In this document: in pieces, positions 7,932-17,400 of the stretch
How the letters are laid out: each line of letters opens with the position of its first letter
Position numbering within the stretch: position 1 is the first letter of the stretch
DNA from: an uncultured Clostridia bacterium
GTDB lineage: Bacteria; Bacillota; Clostridia; Oscillospirales; Acutalibacteraceae
Direction: 5' to 3'
DNA: 34,361 bases
NCBI GenBank assembly: GCA_937916395.1
Contig: CALFTN010000010.1
Location: forward strand, 1 to 34,361
The notes under the pieces: generated by a model
What the model was told of the DNA's origin: nothing
Seen by the model: the letters and a program-made list of their open reading frames with translations, nothing else
The model's database searches: none
Translations under genes and position numbers: made by a program

Positions 7932-9563
7932 ATGAGTGAATTTAATGTAAAACCAGCAAGGGGTTCAACACCAAATCCTGACCATATTTTTATAAGCATT
8001 AAGGGTGACGCTAAAACATCAATGACAGTTACCTGGAGAACTTCTGTTGACGTAACAAGTGGTTATGCTTTAGTAAGAGAAGACGGTAAAACCGATTTAA
8101 TGAAATATGAAGCAGAAACAGGCTACTTTAAAAGCGATATTGATGAAAGTAATATGTTTTGGGCAGATATGGTTAATTTGAAGCCTGGTACAAAATATTT
8201 TTATACAGTTGGTAATGATGAATTCAGAAGTGAAGAATTTTTCTTTACAACTGAAGAAGAAAATGCAGAGAGTTTCAAATTTATGTGCGTTTCTGACCAG
8301 CAAAAGGGCGACCCTCACGATTTACCAGATTACAGTTATTTTACAAAGGTTTTAAAAACTGTTTTAGAGGAAAATCCAGATATTAAATTTATTCTTACTG
8401 CAGGCGACAATACAGACTGTGGTCAGCACGAGGTTCAATGGAATGGTGCATTTTCAGGTCTTAAAGGCGTCGTAGAACACGTTCCGTTTATGATGACTTT
8501 AGGAAATCACGATAACCGTGGTTTTGAAGATTATAAAAATCATATAGGCAGATATTACGCAGAGCCAGCAGAATTTTTCTGCAATCAGTTTAAAGGTTCA
8601 TATCCATTCAATGGTCCTGAAGGCTGGGAAACAGAAAACTATTCATTCAGCTATGGTAATGCACATTTTAATATAATAAGTGTTAACGAACCTGAGAGAG
8701 TAAATGACTGGTTAATTAAAGATATTTCTGCCACCGACAGAGTGTGGAAATTTGGTTCTTACCACTTCCCAATGTATTATGCAGGTCCTGAGCTCAGTAA
8801 TGATGACGGCTATCCGATGATGCGTGAAGGTATCGAAATGCTCGACGTTCTCTTCTCTGGTCACGAGCATAACTTTGCAAGAACATTCCCAATAAAAAAT
8901 GAGCAGTTGTTTGATAAACCATCTGAGGGTACAATTCACTACGAGTTAGGTAACAGTGATGCTAACCCTCCAGGCACAATGTCATCACACAAGGTATGGC
9001 ACGCTGCTCATTACCCTTGTGAAGAGCAGATTTCAACAGTTGCAATAGTTGAAGTATTTAAAGATAAAGTGATTCTCACTTCAAAGGTAGTTGAAGATGG
9101 CAGAATTATTGACGAGTGCATTATAGATAAAAAGAATGATACTATTTATCCAATCGCTTTAGCGCCAATTTTTAAGAGAAGAACAAGAACTTTTTATAAG
9201 GGATTAGGCTTAGGTCTTAGCGAAAGAGAACAAATTCCTGAGTTTAAAGACGGAATGTGGTTCTCACCACTTGCTGTTATGTTTACAGCTATCGGTGCTG
9301 ATGTAAAAAAAGAAGTGGGTAAAGTAACGTTAGGCATTTATGGCAAAACAGCAACCTTTACAGAGGGTAGTAATATTGCAATTACAAACGATGGCGAGGT
9401 TACACTTCCTGCAAAGGTTTATCGTGGAGAAAACAGTCAGCTTTACATACCACTTGATGCAATTAGACCTTGCTTCAATATGAAATGGGCTTATGCTGAG
9501 AGAAATAACTATCTCACTATAGAGCATGTAGATGAAGCAATTCCAATGACAAAACAACCATAA
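7932..9563 (+). CDS. Purple acid phosphatase-like metallophosphoesterase
   Basis: The 543-residue protein starts with a fibronectin-type-III-like purple acid phosphatase N-terminal domain (about 15-110, with MTVTWRTS). A calcineurin-like catalytic domain follows with SDQQ near 121, AGDN 157-160, GNHD 191-194, a histidine at 278 and GHEH 310-313, which is a complete set of dinuclear-metal ligands. The last 150 residues contain a copper-amine-oxidase-N-like beta module (YIPLDAIRPCFNMKWAY), often seen in surface proteins of Firmicutes. No signal peptide or membrane segment is present, which is odd for that architecture. The substrate may be phosphomonoesters or a nucleotide, undetermined. Its start is set by the AAGGAAGTG overlapping the end of the upstream gene; 19 bp separate it from the next gene. 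Confidence 0.88.
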   Translation: MSEFNVKPARGSTPNPDHIFISIKGDAKTSMTVTWRTSVDVTSGYALVREDGKTDLMKYEAETGYFKSDIDESNMFWADMVNLKPGTKYFYTVGNDEFRSEEFFFTTEEENAESFKFMCVSDQQKGDPHDLPDYSYFTKVLKTVLEENPDIKFILTAGDNTDCGQHEVQWNGAFSGLKGVVEHVPFMMTLGNHDNRGFEDYKNHIGRYYAEPAEFFCNQFKGSYPFNGPEGWETENYSFSYGNAHFNIISVNEPERVNDWLIKDISATDRVWKFGSYHFPMYYAGPELSNDDGYPMMREGIEMLDVLFSGHEHNFARTFPIKNEQLFDKPSEGTIHYELGNSDANPPGTMSSHKVWHAAHYPCEEQISTVAIVEVFKDKVILTSKVVEDGRIIDECIIDKKNDTIYPIALAPIFKRRTRTFYKGLGLGLSEREQIPEFKDGMWFSPLAVMFTAIGADVKKEVGKVTLGIYGKTATFTEGSNIAITNDGEVTLPAKVYRGENSQLYIPLDAIRPCFNMKWAYAERNNYLTIEHVDEAIPMTKQP

Positions 9564-9582
9564 CCAATTAAAGGGTGTTGTT

Positions 9583-10887
9583 ATGATTCCATTAATAAAC
9601 AATAAAAATGTTTCAGAATATACATCTGCATATTCTTCAAAGCTCTGGCTTTTTGAGAATGTAGAAAGAAATGAGTATTTATCTCACTTAGAGGATATTA
9701 AAGAGAAAGGGTATAAAGAAGCATATAAAACAGACATTGAAGATAATTTAACCTCTGTTTTTGAAAATGGTGAAAATCTTCTGATAAGCTCATTTTATCC
9801 TTGTGATAATACTGTAAGAACTGTTTTAGAAACCAATAAAAATCTTCCTGAATTTAAAATGCGTGAGAATTTAGAAAATAAAACCAAGACTACCTTGTGG
9901 CAATTTGAAGTTGACCACTCCTTGATTGACTGTGGTATGTGTTACATAGTTCGGTGTTGTGATGGCTCTTTCTTCATTATAGACAGTGCTCATACATATT
10001 CTTGCCGTGACGATGAAAGAATTCATGCGTTTTTAAGAGAACGCACCCCAGAGGGTGAAAAAATAAGAATAGCAGGCTGGTTTTTTAGCCATGGTCACGA
10101 TGACCATATTGCACAGTTCACCAATTTTTTAAAATACTGCTCAAACGATGTTATAATTGAGGGACTTTATTTCAATTTTCCAACATACGAGCATCGTGAT
10201 TCGCACAATTGGATGGGTGCAGGTGAGGGGTATGTAAAACAGTTTCGTGAAGCAATTTCTAAGCGTAGCGATATACCAGTTTACACACTTCATTCGGGCG
10301 AACTTTTCTTTGTTAGAAACTTGAAATTTCAAGTGCTTTGTTCACACGAAGATGTTTTTCCAAAATCTAATGAAAATTATAACGATTCTTCAGTTATTTT
10401 AATGATGACTGCCGAAAATACTAAAGTCTGCTTTCCTGGCGACGCTGGTCACGAAGAAAGTTACATTTTGGAGGAGCGCTATAAAAACGGTTATTTGAAA
10501 TGTGAAATTATGCAGTCAGCTCACCACGCACATTTTGGCACAACACCTGACTTTTACAGAATGACAAATTCTGAAGTTGCACTTGTTCCATCAACGCAAA
10601 TTATGTATGACGGTGATTTACCCAGATACGAAGCAACAAGGGTTATGGCTGATATTGCAAAATATCTATTTATCGCTTCAAACGGTACGGTAGAAATTGA
10701 TTTGCCATATAAATCAGGTGAAATCAAGGTTTATCCCGATGAAACTTTTGAGAATTTTGAAGGTATAAATAACCTCTGGTCTTACGAGTACACCGATGAA
10801 CGCAAAGCAGAGCTTTATAAAGCTTATTTAGAGCGTGGTGGGAAGCCAATTGATTGTTATAAAAACTTGAAATTAGGTGGAGTCTAA
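9583..10887 (+). CDS. Metallo-beta-lactamase-fold hydrolase
   Basis: This 434-residue protein has the MBL metal-binding signature His170-Gly-His172-Asp-Asp174-His175 inside WFFSHGHDDH. Later metal ligands are plausible in CFPGDAGHEES and QSAHHAHFG. The first 110 residues form an N-terminal region that I cannot assign. The spacing, with a long C-terminal half, recalls ComEC-type or hydrolytic MBL proteins rather than true beta-lactamases. No signal peptide is visible, so it is likely cytoplasmic. AAAGGGTG precedes the ATG. The stop codon TAA shares its final A with the ATG of the CAP-domain gene, implying coupled translation. The substrate is unknown; a phosphodiester is a guess from the phosphatase neighbour. 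Confidence 0.85.
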   Translation: MIPLINNKNVSEYTSAYSSKLWLFENVERNEYLSHLEDIKEKGYKEAYKTDIEDNLTSVFENGENLLISSFYPCDNTVRTVLETNKNLPEFKMRENLENKTKTTLWQFEVDHSLIDCGMCYIVRCCDGSFFIIDSAHTYSCRDDERIHAFLRERTPEGEKIRIAGWFFSHGHDDHIAQFTNFLKYCSNDVIIEGLYFNFPTYEHRDSHNWMGAGEGYVKQFREAISKRSDIPVYTLHSGELFFVRNLKFQVLCSHEDVFPKSNENYNDSSVILMMTAENTKVCFPGDAGHEESYILEERYKNGYLKCEIMQSAHHAHFGTTPDFYRMTNSEVALVPSTQIMYDGDLPRYEATRVMADIAKYLFIASNGTVEIDLPYKSGEIKVYPDETFENFEGINNLWSYEYTDERKAELYKAYLERGGKPIDCYKNLKLGGV

Positions 10888-11630
10888 TGAAGAAAAATTT
10901 AAAAATTATTATACCGGCAGTTGTTTTAGTAATAATTGCAATAGTCAGTATTGTCTTGATTTTAGAGAATAAAAATCAAGAGGAGCTTAAAAATCCTGTA
11001 ACGACTACAGCAAAAGAAAAAACAACACTAGCTGAATCAACAGAAGAGGAATTATCTACTGAATTGACGGATTCCACAACAACTATTACAACAGAGAAAG
11101 TTTCAACTACTACATTAGTTACTAATATTCCGGTAACTATGGCACCAACAGTAGTTCAAATTCCGTTGACAGAAGCTCCAGCTACACAAATGCCGGCTAC
11201 ACAGCCACCAGTTACACAACCACAAGTAACTCAGGCACCACCTCCACCACCAACTACACAGCCACCAGTTAATTATAAAATGGCAATTCTGGAGCTGGTA
11301 AATAAAGAAAGAGCAAATGCTGGTGTAGCACCTTTATCATATTATTATGAAGGTCAGACGGTAGGTGATATAAGAGCTTCAGAAATTTGTACGTCATTTT
11401 CTCATACCAGACCAAATGGCACAGAGTGCTTTACTGCGGCAGAAGAAGCTGGGGTTTCTTATATGACAGCAGGTGAAAATTTAGCTTACGGTTATTCGAC
11501 GCCAGAAGAGGTTATGAATGGTTGGATGAATTCACCAGGCCACAGAAGTAATATTCTTGACCCAGAATTTACTCATATTGTTGTTGGACGCAATGGTTCT
11601 TATTGGGTGCAATTTTTCTTTGGATTTTAA
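10887..11630 (+). CDS. Membrane-anchored CAP/SCP-domain (YkwD-like) surface protein
   Basis: The 247-residue protein has an N-terminal membrane anchor or uncleaved signal (about 6-26), then a Thr/Pro/Ala-rich linker to about residue 130 with repeated TQPPVTQ-like units. The C-terminal CAP domain shows LVNKERANAGVAPL, the SHTRPNG histidine motif, AGENLAYG and WMNSPGHRSNIL. All the usual cavity residues of bacterial SCP/YkwD domains are present. These secreted proteins are common in spore-forming Firmicutes, and some bind or act on lipid or peptidoglycan ligands; no reaction is assigned. It is the last gene of the operon, overlaps the MBL gene by one base, and is followed at once by a strong terminator. 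Confidence 0.9.
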   Translation: MKKNLKIIIPAVVLVIIAIVSIVLILENKNQEELKNPVTTTAKEKTTLAESTEEELSTELTDSTTTITTEKVSTTTLVTNIPVTMAPTVVQIPLTEAPATQMPATQPPVTQPQVTQAPPPPPTTQPPVNYKMAILELVNKERANAGVAPLSYYYEGQTVGDIRASEICTSFSHTRPNGTECFTAAEEAGVSYMTAGENLAYGYSTPEEVMNGWMNSPGHRSNILDPEFTHIVVGRNGSYWVQFFFGF

Positions 11631-11641
11631 GGAATAAATAA

Positions 11642-11684
11642 ATGGATGTAAAAAACTTGCGTTTTTTACATCCATTTTAATTTT
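11642..11684. terminator. Bidirectional intrinsic terminator between convergent operons
   Basis: A perfect 14-bp stem (11642-11655 with 11662-11675) with a six-base loop is flanked by T-rich sequence on both strands. It ends the CAP-domain operon from the left and the phosphoesterase gene (stop at 11691) from the right. Confidence 0.9.
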
Positions 11685-11690
11685 GTATTC

Positions 11691-13106
11691 CTAAAAACGA
11701 AGCATTGCTTTATTTGCATCAATCTCTCCACCGGTCATAATCTCGTGAGAAGCTTTTTCAATATGTGTAAGAATTCGTATGATGCTATTGTTTTTTATTC
11801 TGAGCTTCTTAACAATTTTAAGTGGTAAAGAGAGTGCACGTGTAAATACGTTGTAATACGCTGTGCCTACAGGGTGTTTAATAATTGAGCCATCCAAAAT
11901 AGAATGAAAAGCCGAGAAAATCATATCTGTCAGCTGAACGTCTTTAAGCTGTTTAGCATCGTTCTTATTAATTGCTTTACCAAAAGTAAAGAAATTCAGG
12001 ATTTTTGCGGTATGATAAACAGAAAGTGAATTTATGAGTTTTAAAAAATCACCTGCAAATAACCACATCTTTTTTGCTTTTTTACCTGGAACACCAATGG
12101 CAGTAAGCAGAGTTATAAATTCAATTTTACTGTTTTTCTTAGCAGAATTAAGAACATTCTCAAATAAAAATGTAGCGTGAGCTTTTAAATGGGCATTTGT
12201 GTATTCGGTGCCATTATATATGTACTTTTTAAGATGTTCTGTTTTGGTGTCAATGCCATCTTCGGTAAGTGTGCAATAAACAATTGGGGCAGGGTAGCCA
12301 CAAACAGAAGCAACATTGAATTCATAAAAATGATTGCCGTTTTCATTTTCGATTCTTCTTATATGGTGCATGTGCGAGTGCCCTGTGAACATAATAGAAA
12401 GACCAATATCGGCAAAATCTCTGCATAATCTTTCTTTTCTTTCAACTGAACTTTTGCCATTAATTACTCTGTCAAACTCAGTTAAAAGCATGTGGTGGTG
12501 TTGCATACCAAATATTTTATCACCACGGCTCTTTGCTTTTTCAACTTCTTGTTTTATCCAGTTAAAGTGCTCCTCACTATACCCAGAATTACCATTACCA
12601 TCCTGGTCATCATCAAGGCAGAATACAGAAACACCATCTACTGGTCTTATAACATAAGATGATTTGTTCTGATGTGTAAAGAATTCAGAAAGTGCTTCTT
12701 GTGGACCGAAATCTTTATAATAATCTCTTAATTCTTCTGGTTTTAAGGTTTCAACATCTGAGTAAAATTTATTGCCCTCAAACCTTTTTGGTTTACCACT
12801 TGAGCACCAGTCATGAGTTGCAGTGATTACATATACAGGCATATTTTTTTGAAAATCATAAAGAAGGTGGCGCATTTCTTCATGAGAAACACGCTCACCT
12901 TCATTTGTTAAGTCACCTGCAATAAGTAAAAATTCTGCATCTGAATTTTTGATTTCTTCTAAAGCAGCCGTAATTACAGCCCTTGAGTGAGCTAACATTT
13001 TTTGGTCCGAGTTAGCTCTCATTGTGTAGGCAAAGCCAGAATTACCAAGCTTTTCTGAATAATAATGTGGGTCTGCTATAATTGCAAATTTAACTTCTTT
13101 TTTCAT
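11691..13106 (-). CDS. Calcineurin-like metallophosphoesterase
   Basis: The 471-residue cytoplasmic-looking protein has a clear phosphoesterase domain in its first 270 residues: ADPHYY, AGDLTNEGE, ITATHDW, MQHHHML and FTGHSHMHH. The third motif normally reads GNHD/E; here the metal-bridging Asn is replaced by Thr (ATHD), which may alter metal binding. About 200 residues follow without a recognised motif. I chose the ATG at 13104-13106. An in-frame GTG at 13116-13118 would overlap the upstream stop and has no better ribosome binding site. It starts five bases after the TAA of the DUF4474 lipoprotein gene, so the two are probably coupled. Substrate unknown. Confidence 0.83.
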   Translation of the reverse strand: MKKEVKFAIIADPHYYSEKLGNSGFAYTMRANSDQKMLAHSRAVITAALEEIKNSDAEFLLIAGDLTNEGERVSHEEMRHLLYDFQKNMPVYVITATHDWCSSGKPKRFEGNKFYSDVETLKPEELRDYYKDFGPQEALSEFFTHQNKSSYVIRPVDGVSVFCLDDDQDGNGNSGYSEEHFNWIKQEVEKAKSRGDKIFGMQHHHMLLTEFDRVINGKSSVERKERLCRDFADIGLSIMFTGHSHMHHIRRIENENGNHFYEFNVASVCGYPAPIVYCTLTEDGIDTKTEHLKKYIYNGTEYTNAHLKAHATFLFENVLNSAKKNSKIEFITLLTAIGVPGKKAKKMWLFAGDFLKLINSLSVYHTAKILNFFTFGKAINKNDAKQLKDVQLTDMIFSAFHSILDGSIIKHPVGTAYYNVFTRALSLPLKIVKKLRIKNNSIIRILTHIEKASHEIMTGGEIDANKAMLRF

Positions 13107-13111
13107 AAATT

Positions 13112-14083
13112 TTACCACTGAATATTAAAAGTATCGTCTTTTCTTGTGTAAGAAATAGGGTCGGTGATTTGTTTTTTCTTTTCTTCCTTTAAACCTTTTT
13201 CAAAGGCGTTAGCCATTTTTCGGTTAGGGAATTCTATTGTCATATCAAGGTCAATAAACTGTGGGATACCAACGTGTAAGAATTTGAAGCCAGTAAGCCA
13301 CCAATGCTTTTCAGGTCCACGTGAAAAAACAAACTCATCCATATTATAAAAATCAAATGACATTGTGAGCATTTCTTCATCAGTAACACAGTCGTAGTGC
13401 TTCATAACTCTGTCGGTAGGCTTGTTATAGAAACCAATTTCTGCACCTGCTGTAATACCATACTGACCTTTCCAGATTTCCATCATCCAGTCTTTGTCGT
13501 CGTATGTAAAATAAATTTTTGCAGTTGAGTAATACATTCCAACTAATGGTGCAGCAGTGTCGTAAATACTGTTAAAACCAAAATTTCTTTGCCAGGAGTC
13601 TAACTGTGTGTAATAAACATCCTGCACGGGGTCGTGGGCAAAACCAGCAGCAACGAGAATATCTCTTGCTTTATTTTCGTCTTTTTCTTTAAAAAGTGCA
13701 TCCTGAATATTTGCCAAATGGTCGCCATCTTCAAAAGTGTTAATTGTGGTAGTTTCTGTAGGAGGAACAGTTGTTTCAGGAACGGTTGTGTTATTTGGTT
13801 TGCCTTGACCAACCTTTTGAGTAGTTAAGGTGCTTTCAGAAACAGTAGCGTTAGTTGTTGTAGTATTATTAGGGTTAACAACAATAGCTGAAGATGTAAC
13901 ATACTCATTAGCATTAGGGTCTTCATAAATAACAACATCATTTGCCGGTGGTGTAGTAGGCTGAATAGTTCCGTTTACAGTGTTAAGTGAACCCATCATA
14001 CTGAGTAAACCACAACCTGAGCATGATATGATAACCATAAGAACCAATGCTGTTAATTTAATAAAACCAGTATATTTTTTCAT
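13112..14083 (-). CDS. DUF4474-domain lipoprotein
   Basis: The 323-residue protein has a lipoprotein signal (MKKYTGFIK, then a hydrophobic stretch ending in ISCSGC; lipid attachment at Cys21 or Cys24). A Thr/Asn/Pro-rich linker runs to about residue 115. The C-terminal 200 residues match what I know of DUF4474: AAGFAHDPVQDVYYTQLDSW, then WQRNFGFNSIYD, WMMEIWKGQYG and KHWWLTGF. The function of DUF4474 is not established. The domain would lie on the outer face of the membrane. GGAG about ten bases upstream supports the start. It is first in a two-gene operon with the metallophosphoesterase and diverges from the RHS gene across a 337-bp spacer. Confidence 0.82.
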   Translation of the reverse strand: MKKYTGFIKLTALVLMVIISCSGCGLLSMMGSLNTVNGTIQPTTPPANDVVIYEDPNANEYVTSSAIVVNPNNTTTTNATVSESTLTTQKVGQGKPNNTTVPETTVPPTETTTINTFEDGDHLANIQDALFKEKDENKARDILVAAGFAHDPVQDVYYTQLDSWQRNFGFNSIYDTAAPLVGMYYSTAKIYFTYDDKDWMMEIWKGQYGITAGAEIGFYNKPTDRVMKHYDCVTDEEMLTMSFDFYNMDEFVFSRGPEKHWWLTGFKFLHVGIPQFIDLDMTIEFPNRKMANAFEKGLKEEKKKQITDPISYTRKDDTFNIQW

Positions 14084-14420
14084 TTCTCTTTCTCCGTAAT
14101 TCTTATATTGTAATTATATACCAATTAATAATATCATAAATTTTCTTGTTTGTCATTAGATTTTTAAAAAATAATAGTTTGTTAACAATTGATGCTATTT
14201 GCCGTTGGTTTTAATTTTGTTGCTGCAATTTGCATAAATTTGCGATAGCTTTTTTGTTTATTCAACCAAAGTTTTGGAAAAATTGAAAATTTTTATGTAG
14301 CTTTTGCGATTTTTTGTCATATATTAATGAGCCCAGAAAAAAAGATGGGGGTGAAAAGAAAATTGTGAAAACTTCAATTAAGGGCTAATGTATTTAAAGT
14401 AAAGGAGAGAAAAAACAAAA
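14084..14420. other. Divergent intergenic region with RHS leader
   Basis: This 337-bp AT-rich spacer carries the promoters of the lipoprotein operon (leftward) and the RHS gene (rightward). A ten-base palindrome TTGTTAACAA sits at 14179-14188 and could be an operator. In the RHS leader AGCCC (14330-14334) can pair with GGGCT (14382-14386), enclosing a smaller AATTG/CAATT hairpin. No known riboswitch consensus fits. GGAG lies 13 bases before the RHS ATG, longer than usual. No confident -35/-10 pair was found. Confidence 0.4.
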
Positions 14421-17400
14421 ATGAAAAAGTCAATTAAAATTCTAAGCGTATTTTTAGCTGTATTGACTTTCTTTAGTGTTCTTTCGGCAGCAACACCTGT
14501 GTTTGCAGAAGATGTTAACGAATATGTTGCTGACAAAGAATACACAGAAAAGCTTCTTACTGAAGTAGTAGAAAACGATACAGAAGAAAAATCACCAATT
14601 GTTGAAGAAGTTAAAGAAAAACGCGGTGCAAACAAAAAGGTGTATTTAAGAGAGGATGGCACATACACAGCGGTCATCACAAAAACTCCTGTTCACTATG
14701 AAAAAGATGGTAAATGGGTAGACATTGTAAACAGTTTAAAAACAAAAGGCGATGTTTTAACAAACACCGCAGGTAATTATAATGTTGAATTTCCAAAAGA
14801 AATCTCAGAAGAAAACGAAATTAAAATTGAAAACGGCAAAGAAAGCATTACTTTCTCAATGGTTGAAACTGAAAAAAGTAATGGTAAAGTTAAGAATAAC
14901 AAAAAACAGAAGCAAGACAAAAACAAGGTTTCTGATGAAGAAATTTTCAATAACGATGTTTCAAGAACTGTTTCAGAAATTGAATATGAAGATATTTTAG
15001 AAAACACTAATCTCGAATATGTTGTTACCCCAAATGGTGTTAAAGAAAATATTATTGTTGAAAACAAAGAAAGCTTAAAGAAAAGCTATTCTTTTAATAT
15101 TACAAAAGGCAAGCTTAAGGCAGAGCTTGATAAATCAAACAATTTGTATTTCAAAAACAGCAAGGGTGAAGTTGTTTTCACAATTCCGGCACCTGTTATG
15201 ACAGATGCAAAAGGTGAAATTTCTTATGATATTGACGTTAAAGTAAAAAATTTAAAGAAAGAAACAATTACACTTACATACACACCAGACAAAAAGTGGT
15301 TAACTGATAAAGATAGAGCATATCCTGTTGCTATTGACCCTGTAATTATTATTGAAAGTGGCGAAAACGACAGAAATATTGAAGACACACTTATCTGTAT
15401 TGATACTACCAATCCAGAAGTGGCAGATTCTAATGGTTGTAACGCTTTTCTCGGTATGATTGGGTATGCAAGAGCAACAGAAGATAATGTAACACAAACA
15501 TTAAAATATGATGTGTTAGTAAAGCTTAATATGAATGCTTTTGCAGGCTTTAAACAACCAGATACAGTAGTAACAGATGTAAATTTTGTTACTACAGGTG
15601 CCGCTATGAATGGTAATATTTTGCTCAAAGAAATATCTGGCGAGTGGGATAGCACAACAATAACAGGTGCAGATGTTTACCCACAGTTAGCAGGAAGTGA
15701 CGCTACACCTATAATAACCTACAACGAAAAAATTGTTGATTATTATGCTGGTGGAGATGCAAACACAGAAGAGCTTCCTGAGATTCTTTGCTTTAATATT
15801 ACAGATGTTTTTCAAGATTGGTTATATGAAAAGAAAGAAAATAACGGCTTTGCATTAACAACAGAAGAAAACGGCTGTTCTGGTATGGCAATGCTTGGTG
15901 GTTATTATCAATCCAGTAAAAGAACAACATATTACGACTCATATTGCACAGTTGATTATATAGAAGCAAGTGGCTACAATTCAAATTTTGAATATCTCAG
16001 TCAGGATGTAGGCAGAGCAGGTAGCTTTTATGTTAATACATTCAGTCGTGGGCTTTCTGGCTACCGTGAGGATTTAGCTTTGACTGGAAACATAATGCCT
16101 GTATCGCTTGGGTTTAATTATAACGGTGCATGCTTAAATCATCTTGAGTGGTATGAAAAAACAGCAGACGCTTGCGATGGTGAAGATTACATTTTATATT
16201 CACCTTATGGTGAAAAGTGGTCACCAAACTATTTGAGGGCTTTGATGTTTTCTGATTTTGCACCTCAGATTTTCTATTTTACCGAAACAGGTTCGATGGC
16301 TGTATTTAATTTAAAAGAAGACGAAGAGGGTAACATAACTTTTGAAGAAGACCAAAATGGTGAAAGTGGTTATGAGTTAGCCTTAATAAATAAAGATGGT
16401 GACATTGATTCTGAAAATTTAGTGGTAACTACACCATCTGGCGAAACAGAATATTTTGATGAATTTGGTCTTCTCACAGAAATTCGTGAAGCAGAGCCTA
16501 ATCAGGATGGAACTTACGATAAAATTACCATCACTTATACAGATTACACCACAACTGAGCCTGATTTTGCTTTACCTAAGATAAGCACAATTAAAGATGG
16601 TGCTAATAGAACTTATAATTTCAATTACACAAATGATAAATTAATATCAGTTACTTGCAAAACTGCTTCAGGTAGTGAAATAAAAGCTGGAACAACAGAC
16701 AAAAGTTATATGACTACTTATACTTACAAAGGTAATAATCTTGAGACTGTAAGTTATCCAACCGACAACGCAACTACAGACCCAATGCAGGTTACTTATG
16801 CTTATGATGATTCTGGTAATTTAACAAATGTTAAAAATGTTGATTTATATAACATTACTTATGCTTATGATACTTCAGGCAAGGTTACCAAGATTACTGA
16901 AAAAGCTAATGATACCACTACTGGTAATGAAATTGTTTTATCAGCAATAAGTAACAGACAAACAAAGATTGTAGATAAATTTGCAGGTACAGAAATACAT
17001 CAATTTGGAAAGAACGGAAGAATTAATTACATTTTTGATGATAAGGGTAATTTCTATAAATCCTCAGATTGTAAAAATGCCGATGAAAAAGTATCGGTTT
17101 ACAGTGGTTGGGATATAACGCCAACAAATATTTTAAGAAATGGTTCTTTTGAAAGAACATCACTTTCAAAACCAACCGGATGGACTAATACGTTTAAAGT
17201 TCAAGCTACTGACGAAAACAATTATGCATGTAAAGTAACAGGCACAGATACACAAACTCAATCAGCGACTGTTAGTGGTTCAAAAGTATACACATTTTCT
17301 ATAGATGCAAAAGACATTTCTGAAGACAGTGACAGCGATAACGGCTTCAATATTCAAATAAAAGCAGGATATCCAACTCTTAAAACAAAAACAGAAACCC

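Noticed and set aside
14320..14400. Known riboswitch (c-di-GMP or similar) upstream of the RHS gene
   Set aside because: Only short pairings are present; the conserved cores of the riboswitch classes I know are missing.
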